A stretch of 64,000 nucleotides of DNA from Shiella aurantiaca. Its GTDB lineage: Bacteria > Bacteroidota > Bacteroidia > Cytophagales > Cyclobacteriaceae. Below are positions 17,344 to 26,724 of the stretch, piece after piece (position 1 is the first letter of the stretch; every line of letters starts with the position of its first letter). The DNA lies in the NCBI GenBank assembly GCA_030412945.1, contig JAUHJS010000007.1, positions 124,001 to 188,000 of the forward strand, in the 5' to 3' direction. Made by a program: the position numbers and the translations under genes. The notes under the pieces are model-generated. The model was not told where the DNA came from. It did no database searches and saw nothing but the letters and a program-made list of their open reading frames with translations.

Positions 17344-18417
17344 ATGAAGATACTCGACCGTTATATTTTAAAGAAATTCCTCACCACTTTCATTTATGTG
17401 GTGCTCATGCTGGTAGCGATTATCATAGTTATCGATATCACCGAAAAGAACGATAAATACCTTCGCCATGGATTGGCGCTGGGCGAGATTTTGAATTATT
17501 ATGCCGCCTTTATTCCCTTCATTACCAATCTGATAACGCCTATTACCGTGTTTATTGCCACGGTATTTGTGACTTCAAAATTGGCCGCCCACACCGAAAT
17601 CATTGCTATGCTCAGCGGGGGTGTGAGTTTCAGAAGGTTGATGGTGCCGTATTTGATTGGAGCCAGCATTATTGCCGTTTGTTATTTCTATCTCAATTCC
17701 TACGTGATTCCCGATGCCAATAAAACCCGCATCGTGTTTGAAAATACTTATTTGAGCAAGCCTTTCTATTTTGATGAGCGCAATATCCACATCAAAGTAG
17801 CGCCCAATTCCTATGTGTTTATGGAAAGCTACAATAATAAAAGAGATGTGGGCTATAAGTTTTCCATTGAAACCATTGAAGGACTCGATTTGAAGGAAAA
17901 GCTTACGGCTAAAAAGATTGAGTGGGATACGGCTGTCAGTAAGTGGAAAATCACCGATTGGAACAGGCGAAGATTTGATGGCTTGAAGGAGATTGTGAGT
18001 TCCGGACAAAGTTTGGATACGGCTCTCAGCATTACTCCAGCCGATTTTGGCAATACCAAAGGCCTACACGAAGCCCTTACCCTTACCGAGCTAAACGAGT
18101 ACATGGATGAATTGCGCTCCCGCGGGGCTGATAATGTGAATATTTATCAAATTGAAGAATATATCCGCTATATGGCGCCTTTTTCGGTAATCATTCTTAC
18201 CCTTATCGGGTTGATTGTTTCCGCCAGAAAAGCCAGAGGAGGCACGGGTTTTCAGATTGCCCTCGGCTTTGTGATTGCCTTTGTTTTCATCATTTTCTTT
18301 ATTCTTTCACGAGCCATTGCGGAGTCCAATTCCATGAACCCTATTCTGGCTGTTTGGATTCCTAATATTGTCTTTTCCTTAGTGGGAGTTTTATTATACA
18401 AGACCGTTCCTCGATAA
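17344..18417 (+). CDS. LptF/LptG family permease
   Basis: Inner-membrane component of the lipopolysaccharide transport ABC machine (357 aa, YjgP/YjgQ family). The start MKILDRYILKKFLTTFIYVVLML is the family opening. Six membrane helices are visible: three before residue 125, and three after about residue 275 (FSVIILTLIGLIVSARKARGG, GFQIALGFVIAFVFIIFFIL, then ILAVWIPNIVFSLVGVLLY). A periplasmic jellyroll-type domain lies between. Whether it is LptF or LptG cannot be decided. It lies 31 bases after tgt and 3 bases before the EamA gene. Confidence 0.92.
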   Translation: MKILDRYILKKFLTTFIYVVLMLVAIIIVIDITEKNDKYLRHGLALGEILNYYAAFIPFITNLITPITVFIATVFVTSKLAAHTEIIAMLSGGVSFRRLMVPYLIGASIIAVCYFYLNSYVIPDANKTRIVFENTYLSKPFYFDERNIHIKVAPNSYVFMESYNNKRDVGYKFSIETIEGLDLKEKLTAKKIEWDTAVSKWKITDWNRRRFDGLKEIVSSGQSLDTALSITPADFGNTKGLHEALTLTELNEYMDELRSRGADNVNIYQIEEYIRYMAPFSVIILTLIGLIVSARKARGGTGFQIALGFVIAFVFIIFFILSRAIAESNSMNPILAVWIPNIVFSLVGVLLYKTVPR

Positions 18418-18420
18418 TTT

Positions 18421-19329
18421 ATGGGCGATATTAAATCCTATCTCAAGCTCCACTTTGTTGTGCTCATTTGGGGGTTTACAGCTATTTTGGGTTTGTTGAT
18501 TACCCTTCCTGCTGTGGAATTGGTCTTTTATCGCACCTTATTTGCCGCTATTGGACTAGGGATTTTGCTCTATTTCCGCAAGCGGAATTTTAAAATCGGT
18601 TGGGGCGAAATACTCAAGATTGTAGGGACGGGCGTATTAATAAGCGCCCATTGGATTTTGTTTTTTGCCTCAGCCCGTGTGTCCAATGCCTCTGTGGCCT
18701 TGGCGGGCATTGCTACTTGCTCCTTCTGGACAAGTTTTCTGGAGCCGCTAATGACCAAGCGCAAAATCAAAGGCTTTGAAGTACTGTTAGGCGTGGTAGT
18801 GGTTCTTGGGCTGTATGTGATTTTCCGTTTTGAATTTACCCATGCGGTGGGACTAAGCATGGCCATTGTTTCGGCATTGCTGGCTTCATTGTTTACGGTA
18901 ATCAATTCACAGTTTACCCAGCGCCATAATCCCTACATGATTACTTTTTATGAAATGGGAGGGGCCTTTATCACCACGGCTGTGTTCTTGCCCTTTTATG
19001 CGCTCTTCTTCACCGAAGGTCAATTACAACTTCAACCTACCACTATGGATTGGGTGTGGATTATTATTTTGGCCATAGTGTGTACGGTGTACGCCTATTC
19101 CTTATCGGTAGAGTTGATGCAGAAAATCAGTGCTTTTATGGTGAACCTTACCGTAAATATGGAACCCGTGTACGGCATTATCTTAGCCGTACTTATTTTT
19201 GGGGAAAGTGAAGAAATGCAAGGCGGCTTTTATTTGGGCACACTTATTATCCTTCTTTCTGTTATTGCCCATCCTTTCCTGGATAAATGGCATTATCGCA
19301 AGCAGATTAGTAAAGCGGAAGTGCTATAG
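18421..19329 (+). CDS. EamA/DMT family transporter
   Basis: A 302-residue inner-membrane transporter of the drug/metabolite superfamily. Ten hydrophobic segments form two five-helix EamA repeats. The first begins LHFVVLIWGFTAILGLLI with the proline-containing ELVFYRTLFAAIGLGILLYF. The second ends TVNMEPVYGIILAVLIFGE, the typical final-helix signature. The substrate is unknown; relatives export metabolites. It follows the LptF/G gene after 3 bases. Its 3' end overlaps the convergent ispE stop by six bases. Confidence 0.92.
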   Translation: MGDIKSYLKLHFVVLIWGFTAILGLLITLPAVELVFYRTLFAAIGLGILLYFRKRNFKIGWGEILKIVGTGVLISAHWILFFASARVSNASVALAGIATCSFWTSFLEPLMTKRKIKGFEVLLGVVVVLGLYVIFRFEFTHAVGLSMAIVSALLASLFTVINSQFTQRHNPYMITFYEMGGAFITTAVFLPFYALFFTEGQLQLQPTTMDWVWIIILAIVCTVYAYSLSVELMQKISAFMVNLTVNMEPVYGIILAVLIFGESEEMQGGFYLGTLIILLSVIAHPFLDKWHYRKQISKAEVL

Positions 19330-20130
19330 TTTCCCTTGCCAAATCATATAATTATCCGGAAAGGAAATAGCTGGTAGTTCTTTAAATATCCCAAATACCG
19401 TGGAGCCCGAACCCGACATGCTGGCGTAACTAGCTCCTGCTTCGTACAATTGGACTTTTAATTGGGCAATTTCAGGATATTTAGCAAATACACTCTCTTC
19501 AAAATCATTGCGCAATTGCTCGTTCCACTGTTCCATGGGTGTTTCCGAAAGAAATTGTGCTAAGTCAAAATCCATAGCCTGTGGGCGTACTCCTTTGTAG
19601 GCTTCGGCTGTTCCCACCGCTATTTGTGGGTTGACCAGTAAAATATGATAGCCAGATAAATCGAGATTGATGGGGCTAAGGATTTCCCCTCTTCCTGTGG
19701 CTAGTGCCGGTTTGTTTTCAATGAAAAAGGAGCAGTCACTACCCAGTTGAGCGGCATAATCTTCCAAAATACTGTTGTCGAGGTAGAGTTGAAAGTGCTG
19801 GTTTAGTGCCTTTAAGGTAAAAGCAGCATCAGCCGAGCCACCACCTAGTCCGGCTCCCATGGGAATAATTTTGTGCAAATGAATATGCACAGGGCCTAGT
19901 TGAAAATCTTTGTTTAGTAACTTATAGGCTTTTACGCATAGGTTGTCGGCCTCCTTGCCGGGAATGGTCAAGCCCGATTGTGAATAGGTAAATTTATTGG
20001 CACTTACCACTTCCAGCATATCGCACCAAGCTACGGGAAGCATTACGCTCACCAAATTATGATAGCCGTCTTTGCGTTTTTCGGTCACATATAAGCCAAG
20101 ATTCACCTTGGCATTTGGGAAATATACCAT
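19324..20130 (-). CDS. ispE: 4-diphosphocytidyl-2-C-methyl-D-erythritol kinase
   Basis: GHMP kinase of the MEP isoprenoid pathway (268 aa), which phosphorylates CDP-methylerythritol. FPNAKVNLGLYVTEKRKDGYHNL opens the protein, with the substrate Lys8. The ATP loop is PMGAGLGGGSADAA (residues 90-103), and ASMSGSGSTVFGIF is the third GHMP motif. Its start codon shares one base with the stop of the preceding gene (TAATG), so translation is coupled to the small membrane protein upstream. Confidence 0.96.
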   Translation of the reverse strand: MVYFPNAKVNLGLYVTEKRKDGYHNLVSVMLPVAWCDMLEVVSANKFTYSQSGLTIPGKEADNLCVKAYKLLNKDFQLGPVHIHLHKIIPMGAGLGGGSADAAFTLKALNQHFQLYLDNSILEDYAAQLGSDCSFFIENKPALATGRGEILSPINLDLSGYHILLVNPQIAVGTAEAYKGVRPQAMDFDLAQFLSETPMEQWNEQLRNDFEESVFAKYPEIAQLKVQLYEAGASYASMSGSGSTVFGIFKELPAISFPDNYMIWQGKL

Positions 20131-20666
20131 TAGTCAATCTTTTCAGGTTCTTTCATCAAGCCTTTTGCCTTCCAGCGCTCTTCGTAAATCGAGCGGTATT
20201 GAATTTCCACTTGGGCTTTTTGCTCACCAAACCACTGTTTAAAAACCTTTGCTGATTTTTTATTATCGCTAATACCCACCATGCTCACCATTTCACCCGC
20301 AGGAATAAGACGACCTCTAATGATGTTGGAATAATAGAAATCGGGGGTAAGACCTTCTCTCTTCGCGATAATGCTATCGGTAAAGTTGGCCGGATCGAGG
20401 GCAAATACCGTATCGTTGTAATGGATTTGTATAGACTCGATAAAGGCCGGCCCAATGCCATTGTTGACTAAAATTAATGAATAGGACGAATCGTTGGGAC
20501 TGGAGTTCCAAACTTCCAGATAAGGCAAAACCGAGGCGTATTGCTGTGTACGTATAAGTGAAGTTTGGTAAATAATCACAAACATGGTTCCCATACTGGC
20601 AATGATGGCGGCCGTGCTGAGGAGTTTTTCAGAATTCCAGAAGCGCTTTTTAGATTTCTGTTTCAT
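20130..20666 (-). CDS. Membrane-anchored protein of unknown function
   Basis: A 178-residue protein I do not recognise. A basic N-terminus (MKQKSKKRFW) precedes one membrane helix (LLSTAAIIASMGTMFVIIYQ). The rest is a predicted extracytoplasmic beta-rich domain (VLPYLEVWNS, YSLILVNNGIGPAFIESIQI, GRLIPAGEMVSMVGIS). This resembles the small anchored domains found beside channels in other bacteria, but that is only an impression. I start at Met 20666; the upstream extension of the frame runs through the fabI terminator and into fabI, so it is not real. It is coupled to ispE by TAATG. Confidence 0.8.
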   Translation of the reverse strand: MKQKSKKRFWNSEKLLSTAAIIASMGTMFVIIYQTSLIRTQQYASVLPYLEVWNSSPNDSSYSLILVNNGIGPAFIESIQIHYNDTVFALDPANFTDSIIAKREGLTPDFYYSNIIRGRLIPAGEMVSMVGISDNKKSAKVFKQWFGEQKAQVEIQYRSIYEERWKAKGLMKEPEKID

Positions 20667-20685
20667 GGGGTTTACAGGTAGTAAC

Positions 20686-20721
20686 AAAAAATGCCATTCC
20701 TTTTCAAGAGTGGCATTTTTT
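20686..20721 (-). terminator. Terminator of fabI
   Basis: A perfect 11-bp stem (AAAAAATGCCA / TGGCATTTTTT) with a 14-base loop lies just after the fabI stop and before the next gene on the same strand. Confidence 0.85.
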
Positions 20722-20737
20722 GTTGGTATGGGTTGGT

Positions 20738-21550
20738 TTATGCTTTGAACATCTCGATTACCTCTTCGGAGATACCTGTGCTGGAATAGCCACCATCGTG
20801 GTAGAGGTTCTGCATGGTAATCATACGGCTTAAGTCGCTGAATAAGAATACGCAATAGTTGGCGCAGTCAGCAGCTGAGGCATTGCCCAATGGCGACATT
20901 TTATCCGCAAAATCGGCAAAAGCAGAGAAGCCATCGATACCTGAGCCTGCGGTAGTTTTAGTAGGCGACTGCGAAATGGTGTTCACACGTACTTTTTTGG
21001 CCTTGCCATAGCGATAGCCGAAACCACGGGCGATAGATTCTAAAACCGCTTTGGCATCGGCCATATCAGTATAGAAAGGGAAGGTTTTTTGAGCCGCGAT
21101 GTAGGAAAGACCTACTACTGAACCCCACTCGTTCATGGCATTCAATTTCTCCGCTACGTGCATCATTTTATGGAATGATAAGGCCGAGATATCAATGGAT
21201 TTTTGGTACCAATCGTAGTTCAAATCCCCGTAAGGTTTGCCTTTACGGATATTGGGCGACATACCAATTGAGTGTAGCACAAAGTCAATTTTGCCACCCA
21301 AGAGCTCCATGGATTGGCTATATAGTTTTTCCAGATCTTCTACTGAGGTAGCATCAGCCGGAATGATTTCCGTGTTGCAGGCCTTCGCCAGTTCATTGAT
21401 TTTGCCCATGCGCATAGCGATGGGGGCATTGGTAAGGGTGAACGTGGCTCCTTCGGCATAGGCTCTTTCCGCTACGTGCCAAGCGATTGAGTTTTCATCT
21501 AGCGCTCCGGTAATAATTCCTCTTTTCCCTTTAAGTAAGTTGTTGGCCAT
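20738..21550 (-). CDS. fabI: Enoyl-[acyl-carrier-protein] reductase (NADH)
   Basis: Last reductive step of fatty acid elongation (270 aa, short-chain dehydrogenase fold). The N-terminus KGKRGIITGALDENSIAWHVA is the FabI-type dinucleotide site. VLHSIGMSPN and VVGLSYIAAQKTFPFY follow. The catalytic pair Tyr160-x6-Lys167 is in FYTDMADAKAVLES, and NTISQSPTKTTAGSGI is the substrate-loop region. It is transcribed alone: it has a promoter-like element upstream and a strong terminator downstream. Confidence 0.93.
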   Translation of the reverse strand: MANNLLKGKRGIITGALDENSIAWHVAERAYAEGATFTLTNAPIAMRMGKINELAKACNTEIIPADATSVEDLEKLYSQSMELLGGKIDFVLHSIGMSPNIRKGKPYGDLNYDWYQKSIDISALSFHKMMHVAEKLNAMNEWGSVVGLSYIAAQKTFPFYTDMADAKAVLESIARGFGYRYGKAKKVRVNTISQSPTKTTAGSGIDGFSAFADFADKMSPLGNASAADCANYCVFLFSDLSRMITMQNLYHDGGYSSTGISEEVIEMFKA

Positions 21551-21573
21551 AGAAATAGTAATTATGATTCTGA

Positions 21574-21603
21574 CAAAAATAGTAAAATATCGCGTATCCG
21601 AAA
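21574..21603 (-). promoter_or_regulatory. Bacteroidota-type promoter for fabI
   Basis: On the minus strand a perfect -7 element TATTTTTG (21574-21581) is preceded, after 18 bases, by TTTC as a near-match to the -33 TTTG. It lies 23 bases before the fabI start codon. Confidence 0.55.
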
Positions 21604-21606
21604 GCC

Positions 21607-23268
21607 TTAGGGTTGTTCGGGTACCTCTCTTTTAAAGAAAGCAAAGCCACCTTCTTCTTTTAATAGTTTGATTTCCGGGTAAGCCTCCAGTTTTTTCTTC
21701 CTATGCACTTTAGAAACAAAATACACCGGACGGTCAATAGGGCCATTGAGGAGCCATTGTTCATCTAAATGTTCCTGCGGCATACCAGGCTGAATTTGGC
21801 TGTAATAATACTGCGCATAGCTTTTGAAACCTATGGTGCGTACATATACTTCCTTGTTTTGCAAAGTCTTATAAAATTCAATAGCGCTGCGCTGGCTGTG
21901 TGCTTCGATTTTCGGTACTACTATGATAAGGTAGAGTAAAAGCGTGAAGGCACTGGCATAACTAAGCAGCAAAAGAGCAGTGCTGGTTCTTTGCCTGCGA
22001 AGGAAGATATAGGCTACAATTACACTTACAATGAAAAAGAAACCTATCAAGCTCTCAAATCCCGTCCACACTACCGGTACGGAAAGGTTCCCCACCGCAA
22101 AAGGATCTTTGATTAAGGGGATTAAAGCGTCTTTATATAATACCACCAAAGGTAAAGCCGTGAGCAAAAGTCCAAAAAGAAGTCCTATTACGAGCACTAC
22201 ATAAGAAACTCCGCTATTGATAAGGTTTTTGGAACTGATCAAATGATACAAATAGCGGGCGGCCAAATACGAAAGCGGCAAATAGGCCATGGAGGAATAG
22301 TGAACGATTTTGGTTTCGGCTATGCTGAAAAGTATCATCACCACCCAGAACAGGCAAAGCATCCACTTACGGAAACTTCCCCTTTCGCTAATAAATTCAT
22401 TTCGGAAGGAGGGAAGCGCAAAAATGGACAAGGGAAAACAGCCCAACAGCACCACCACAAAATGATAAAAGAAAGGCTGCTTGTGCCCTGCATCGGGCGT
22501 AGTGAATAGGCGGATTTGGTATTGGATGAATTCTACCAAAAACCAAGGCCCGTTTTTAATCGTTTCCCAGCCGAACCACACCGTGGTAACCAAGGTGAAG
22601 GTAAGCGCAAAGGCCAAAATATTTTTCAGGTTACTCACTTTGCGGAAACCACTCCAAACCCAATAGCTCAGGAAAGTAAGAAGAAGGAGAAGAAAGCCTA
22701 CCGGGCCTTTGGTGAGTACTGCCAGTCCGCTAAACAATCCGGCTAGAATGGCATGGCGCAAGGCTGATTTTCCCGGATAACGGCTTGCAGAGCGGTATAA
22801 ATACACTACGCTCAGGAAAATAAAGAAATTAAATACCGGGTCGATAATGCCCGACTTGAAGTACAAGTGAGGCAAGAAAGAACCAAAATATACTAGTGCC
22901 CAAATCATCCCCATGCGGGCATCGTGCAGTCGTTTGCCAAGATAATAGAGCGTGAGCAGGGTGATGATACCAAAGATAGCATTGGGAAAGCGGGCAGCAA
23001 ATTCGCTTACGCCCCACATCTTCATGCTTACTACTTGAAGCCAAAAAAATAGGGGAGGTTTTTCCCAAAAGGGTTGGTAATTGATTTGCACCACGGTGTA
23101 ATTACCCGAAATAAGCATTTCCCGAGCCGATTCCGCAAAATTGATTTCATCCCAATCGAATAAGTGCACAGCACCTAAAAAGGGTAGAAAAAATAAAATT
23201 CCCGAAAACAGCAGAATATAGGGCTGATAAGGGTTTTTTTTTTTGAGCAAATCGGAGGGTTTTAGCAT
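21607..23268 (-). CDS. ArnT/PMT-like family 39 glycosyltransferase
   Basis: Polytopic inner-membrane glycosyltransferase (553 aa) of the kind that moves a sugar from a polyprenyl-phosphate donor. The first extracytoplasmic loop carries the Asp-Glu motif in HLFDWDEINFAESAREML, followed by QPFWEKPPLFFWLQ. About eleven hydrophobic helices follow, including FSGLAVLTKGPVGFLLLLL. The C-terminal 80 residues form a soluble domain (EFYKTLQNKEVYVRTIGFKS). It lies 3 bases after a DPM1-like glycosyltransferase gene, which would make its lipid-linked donor. The target (lipid A, protein or another glycan) is not known. Confidence 0.9.
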   Translation of the reverse strand: MLKPSDLLKKKNPYQPYILLFSGILFFLPFLGAVHLFDWDEINFAESAREMLISGNYTVVQINYQPFWEKPPLFFWLQVVSMKMWGVSEFAARFPNAIFGIITLLTLYYLGKRLHDARMGMIWALVYFGSFLPHLYFKSGIIDPVFNFFIFLSVVYLYRSASRYPGKSALRHAILAGLFSGLAVLTKGPVGFLLLLLTFLSYWVWSGFRKVSNLKNILAFALTFTLVTTVWFGWETIKNGPWFLVEFIQYQIRLFTTPDAGHKQPFFYHFVVVLLGCFPLSIFALPSFRNEFISERGSFRKWMLCLFWVVMILFSIAETKIVHYSSMAYLPLSYLAARYLYHLISSKNLINSGVSYVVLVIGLLFGLLLTALPLVVLYKDALIPLIKDPFAVGNLSVPVVWTGFESLIGFFFIVSVIVAYIFLRRQRTSTALLLLSYASAFTLLLYLIIVVPKIEAHSQRSAIEFYKTLQNKEVYVRTIGFKSYAQYYYSQIQPGMPQEHLDEQWLLNGPIDRPVYFVSKVHRKKKLEAYPEIKLLKEEGGFAFFKREVPEQP

Positions 23269-23271
23269 GGT

Positions 23272-24015
23272 TTATTTTTCAAGTAAAGACCAGCGCATCA
23301 GGCCTATGCGGGTCAAGAAATACAAGAAGGACACTTTCAGTACGCCCAAGCCATAAATGGTGCTTCGCTTTAGGTTGATAGAAGAAGCCTCTTCAAAATA
23401 CTTGGTAGGGCAAGTAACCTCGGCAATCTGAAACTTATGATGGAAAATCTGTGCGATGGTTTCGTTGTCGAAAATGAAATCATCCGAACTTTTCTCAAAA
23501 GGGATGGTGCGAAGCACTTCCGCGGAATACGCGCGGTAGCCGGTATGGTATTCGGAAAGTTTTTGTCCCGATAAAATATTCTGCGTGAGGGTTAGCATAC
23601 GATTAGCGATGTACTTGTACAAGGGCATGCCTCCTTTTAGCGCGCCATTGCCCAAAATTCGCGAACCGAATACAACAGGATACAAATCATTGCCTATAAT
23701 GGAAATCATCGCGACCAATAATTTGGGCGTATACTGATAATCGGGATGAAGCATGATTACAATATCGCCCCCCAGTTCCAAGGCTTTGCGGTAGCAGGTT
23801 TTTTGATTTCCACCATAGCCTTTGTTTTTTTCGTGGCGGATGACATGCTTAATGCCCAGCTTTGCAGCCAATTGGGCGGTGTCATCTTTACTGGCATCAT
23901 CCACCAATACTACCTCATCTACCAAGTCGAAAGGGATTTCGCGATAGGTCATTTCAAGGGTTTTGGAGGCATTGTAGGCGGGTAATACCACCACTACTTT
24001 CTGATTGTTGTACAT
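23272..24015 (-). CDS. DPM1-like family 2 glycosyltransferase
   Basis: A 247-residue GT-A glycosyltransferase resembling dolichyl/polyprenyl-phosphate sugar synthases. VVVLPAYNASKTLEMTYREI, VVLVDDASKDDTAQLA and KNKGYGGNQKTCYRKALE are the nucleotide-sugar motifs, and IVIMLHPDYQYTPKLL holds the DxD equivalent. A short hydrophobic end (LKVSFLYFLTRIGLM) may touch the membrane. Placed 3 bases before the ArnT-like gene, it probably supplies the lipid-linked sugar that the latter transfers (inference from family pairing). Confidence 0.9.
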   Translation of the reverse strand: MYNNQKVVVVLPAYNASKTLEMTYREIPFDLVDEVVLVDDASKDDTAQLAAKLGIKHVIRHEKNKGYGGNQKTCYRKALELGGDIVIMLHPDYQYTPKLLVAMISIIGNDLYPVVFGSRILGNGALKGGMPLYKYIANRMLTLTQNILSGQKLSEYHTGYRAYSAEVLRTIPFEKSSDDFIFDNETIAQIFHHKFQIAEVTCPTKYFEEASSINLKRSTIYGLGVLKVSFLYFLTRIGLMRWSLLEK

Positions 24016-24061
24016 GCTAAATCAAATAAAAAAACGAAGATACAAAAAACTGGCAAATGCA

Positions 24062-25717
24062 TTACGCCATCTCCAGCAACTCCCGGGCGGTTTGGTAAGC
24101 GTTTTCTGAAGGGCTGGCTCCGCCTATCATTTTGGCAATTTCTTCCACGCGTTCCGAAGGCTCCAACAGTTTGATGCGGCTGACCGTTTTGGCTGCGCTG
24201 TTATCCTTAAATACAAAATAGTGAAACTCACCCTTAGCCGCCATTTGAGGTAAATGGCTAATGGTGATTACTTGGTGGCGCGAAGCCATGGTACGCATCA
24301 TTTTCACCATTTTAAGGGCAATTTCTCCTGATATACCTGTGTCAATTTCATCAAAAATAATAGTCGGAAGGGCGGTCTTGTCGGCAAGTAAGTATTTGAT
24401 ACTGAACATGAGGCGGCTAAACTCACCCCCAGAGGCCACTGATTTTAACTCTTGGGGTTTCATGCCTTTGTTGGCACTAAAGAGCAAGCGGATATCATCA
24501 GATCCATGGACTTGAGGCGGAAGCATTTCATGCTGAAAGCTAAGCTGCGCATCGGGCATGCCCAAATCCTGCAATAAAGTTTTGATGGCCTTTTCAATTC
24601 CGGCAAACTCCTTTTTGCGCGTATCGCTTAGTTGCTTGGCTAGGCTAATTACCTGCTTTTCCTGCTCTTGAACCGCTTTTTGGAGCTTTTGGAGCGTTTC
24701 GTCCATCGATTGGAAGGCTTCTACTTTTTTACCTAGCTCTTCCTGAATTTGCAAAAGTTCCTGTATGCCCTGCACCCTATGCTTTTGTTGCAATTGGTAA
24801 ATGAGGGTAAGACGCTCTTTGGTCAGCGCAATCCGCTCAGGGTCGTATTCAATCAATTCGCCTTCTTTGGCCAGTTCTTGTACCACATCGGTGGTTTCAA
24901 TCAGCACACTCTCCAAGCGACTTTTCAGCTGTGCAAATGTTTCGCCAAACTTGCCTAGTTGCTGCAACAGACTGTTTCCGGCACGCAGTGCACTTTCGGC
25001 TGCAAACTCGCCTTCGCTGAGTACGGCAAGGGCTTCGGCTATTTTTATCTTGATTTCTTCCGCATTTTCCAGTTTTTGAAGCAGTTCTTCCAGCTCTTCT
25101 TGCTCATGTGCTTGCAGATTGGCCGCTTCTAGTTCATTGAACAAAAACTGGTTCAAATCCGCCTCTTTTTGCAGAGCTTCACCCTCGGCTTTCTTTTGCT
25201 GATAGTCTTTTTGAAGTTTTTTGAATACCTGATAGCTCTGGCGATAGCTGGTCAGTAGGCTGTGGTTTCCCGCAAAAGCATCTACCATATCCAGCTGAAA
25301 TTGCGAATCGCCCAGTAGTAAGGTTTCGTGCTGCGAATGCACGTCCATTAGCCTAAGACCTATACGTTTTACGGTGTCAAGCGTGGCGGGTGTATCGTTA
25401 ATAAAGGCGCGCGACTTACCAGCCGGACTCACTTCTCTGCGGATAATGCAGGTGTTATCATAATCGATTTCTTCTTCCTCAAATAGGGCTTGCAACTGAT
25501 AAGAAGATACATCAAACACTCCTTCGATGATACATTTTTCTTCTTCATTGTACAGCACCTTGGTGTCGGCCCTATTGCCCATTAAAAGTCCAATGGCACC
25601 CAGCATAATGGATTTTCCCGCCCCGGTTTCTCCGGTAATCATACTGAGGCCGGGTGCAGGATGCATTTCCAGCTCCTGTATCAGTGCGTAGTTTTTAATA
25701 GACAAGGATTGTAGCAT
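24062..25717 (-). CDS. recN: DNA repair protein RecN
   Basis: SMC-like ATPase for double-strand break repair (551 aa). The N-terminal IKNYALIQELEM and Walker A GETGAGKS (residues 29-36) precede a long coiled coil (about 150-370). The C-terminal lobe has the ABC signature VASGGEFSRLMFSIKYLL, Walker B TIIFDEIDTGISGEIAL and the switch ITISHLPQMAAKG. It ends the series bamD, omega, coaBC, PorD-like, recN on the minus strand, with an 83-base gap after the PorD-like gene. Confidence 0.96.
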   Translation of the reverse strand: MLQSLSIKNYALIQELEMHPAPGLSMITGETGAGKSIMLGAIGLLMGNRADTKVLYNEEEKCIIEGVFDVSSYQLQALFEEEEIDYDNTCIIRREVSPAGKSRAFINDTPATLDTVKRIGLRLMDVHSQHETLLLGDSQFQLDMVDAFAGNHSLLTSYRQSYQVFKKLQKDYQQKKAEGEALQKEADLNQFLFNELEAANLQAHEQEELEELLQKLENAEEIKIKIAEALAVLSEGEFAAESALRAGNSLLQQLGKFGETFAQLKSRLESVLIETTDVVQELAKEGELIEYDPERIALTKERLTLIYQLQQKHRVQGIQELLQIQEELGKKVEAFQSMDETLQKLQKAVQEQEKQVISLAKQLSDTRKKEFAGIEKAIKTLLQDLGMPDAQLSFQHEMLPPQVHGSDDIRLLFSANKGMKPQELKSVASGGEFSRLMFSIKYLLADKTALPTIIFDEIDTGISGEIALKMVKMMRTMASRHQVITISHLPQMAAKGEFHYFVFKDNSAAKTVSRIKLLEPSERVEEIAKMIGGASPSENAYQTARELLEMA

Positions 25718-25800
25718 ACAGAACTCCCTTTTGGAGGACTAAATTTAATAGGATAGCCTTAAATAACCGCAATTATTTCAAGAGAAGGCGAAGGAAATTC

Positions 25801-26724
25801 TTATTGAATGATACTTTGGTATTTGTCTTTGTTCGAGGGGTCAATTACAGACAGGATATTGTATACCTCTCTGCGCTGAGGAAGTGGACCCTGGCTAAAT
25901 ATTTGGGTGATTTCCTCTGCTTTGGCATCCAGAAAGGCGATGGTTACTACCGAATTCGGTCGGAGGTCGTGTACCTTTCTCATGTTTTTAAGGCCGTCCA
26001 CTATAATCTGACGGGCTTCTTCTTGTTTGGTAAGAAACACATCTAGGGCTTTCATGTGATAGTCATAGTACATATCGCGTACCGGGCTCATTTGCTGATT
26101 AAGCAGACCTTCTACCAAATAATAGCGATTACGCTGTTTGTTAGAGAACTGCTCCCATCCGGGGTAGCCCGTTTGGGTGGCGTTGTTTACAATATTTTGT
26201 GCCTTGAGATAGTAAGGGTCACCGCTTCCTTTTTCAAACGTGTCGGCATCCAGACCAATGATGATGTACGCATAAAAAGCCAAAAGAGAGGAAATATTGG
26301 AGCTGAAGTTGTTTTCGTTGAAATTCAGGGGCTGCGATTGATTGTATTCAAAGGTCCATTCTTTGTCGGCAAAGTTGAATACGATGCTTTCGTAATTGGT
26401 GCTGTATATCGGACGGATGGATTGAATTTGCACATCGGCTTCATAACTTCCCACGCCTGATCGCGAGGACTTACGCAGGTTGATGATAATATTGCATTGG
26501 ATACGCTCGTTTTCCGCATATTCTTCCTCTGTCCATTTTCTGTCGTTCAGAAACTGGCCGAAGCTGCGCTGCATGTCATTGAAAATGGCTTCATTCTGAA
26601 TTTCTGTCCTTTCACCATTCACCACCACGCGCGCGTTCAGTTCCTGAGCATAGCTGCTTAGCGAACCTGAAAGTAGGAGTAGCCAAAGGCTAAGTTTAGG
26701 AAGATAGCTTTTGAATGATTTCAT
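25801..26724 (-). CDS. DUF4835 family protein, PorD-like
   Basis: Exported protein of 307 residues with a signal peptide ending SLSSYAQ, then ELNARVVVNGERTEIQN and RSFGQFLNDRKWTEEEYAENERI. These are recognisable features of the DUF4835 family, which some annotations call type IX secretion protein PorD; that name rests on memory and should be treated as tentative. The middle AYIIIGLDADTFEKGSGD is also typical. The first ATG is at 26724 (the codon at 26730 is TTG). The gene overlaps the end of coaBC by 29 bases. This order next to coaBC and recN recurs in Bacteroidota. Confidence 0.82.
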   Translation of the reverse strand: MKSFKSYLPKLSLWLLLLSGSLSSYAQELNARVVVNGERTEIQNEAIFNDMQRSFGQFLNDRKWTEEEYAENERIQCNIIINLRKSSRSGVGSYEADVQIQSIRPIYSTNYESIVFNFADKEWTFEYNQSQPLNFNENNFSSNISSLLAFYAYIIIGLDADTFEKGSGDPYYLKAQNIVNNATQTGYPGWEQFSNKQRNRYYLVEGLLNQQMSPVRDMYYDYHMKALDVFLTKQEEARQIIVDGLKNMRKVHDLRPNSVVTIAFLDAKAEEITQIFSQGPLPQRREVYNILSVIDPSNKDKYQSIIQ

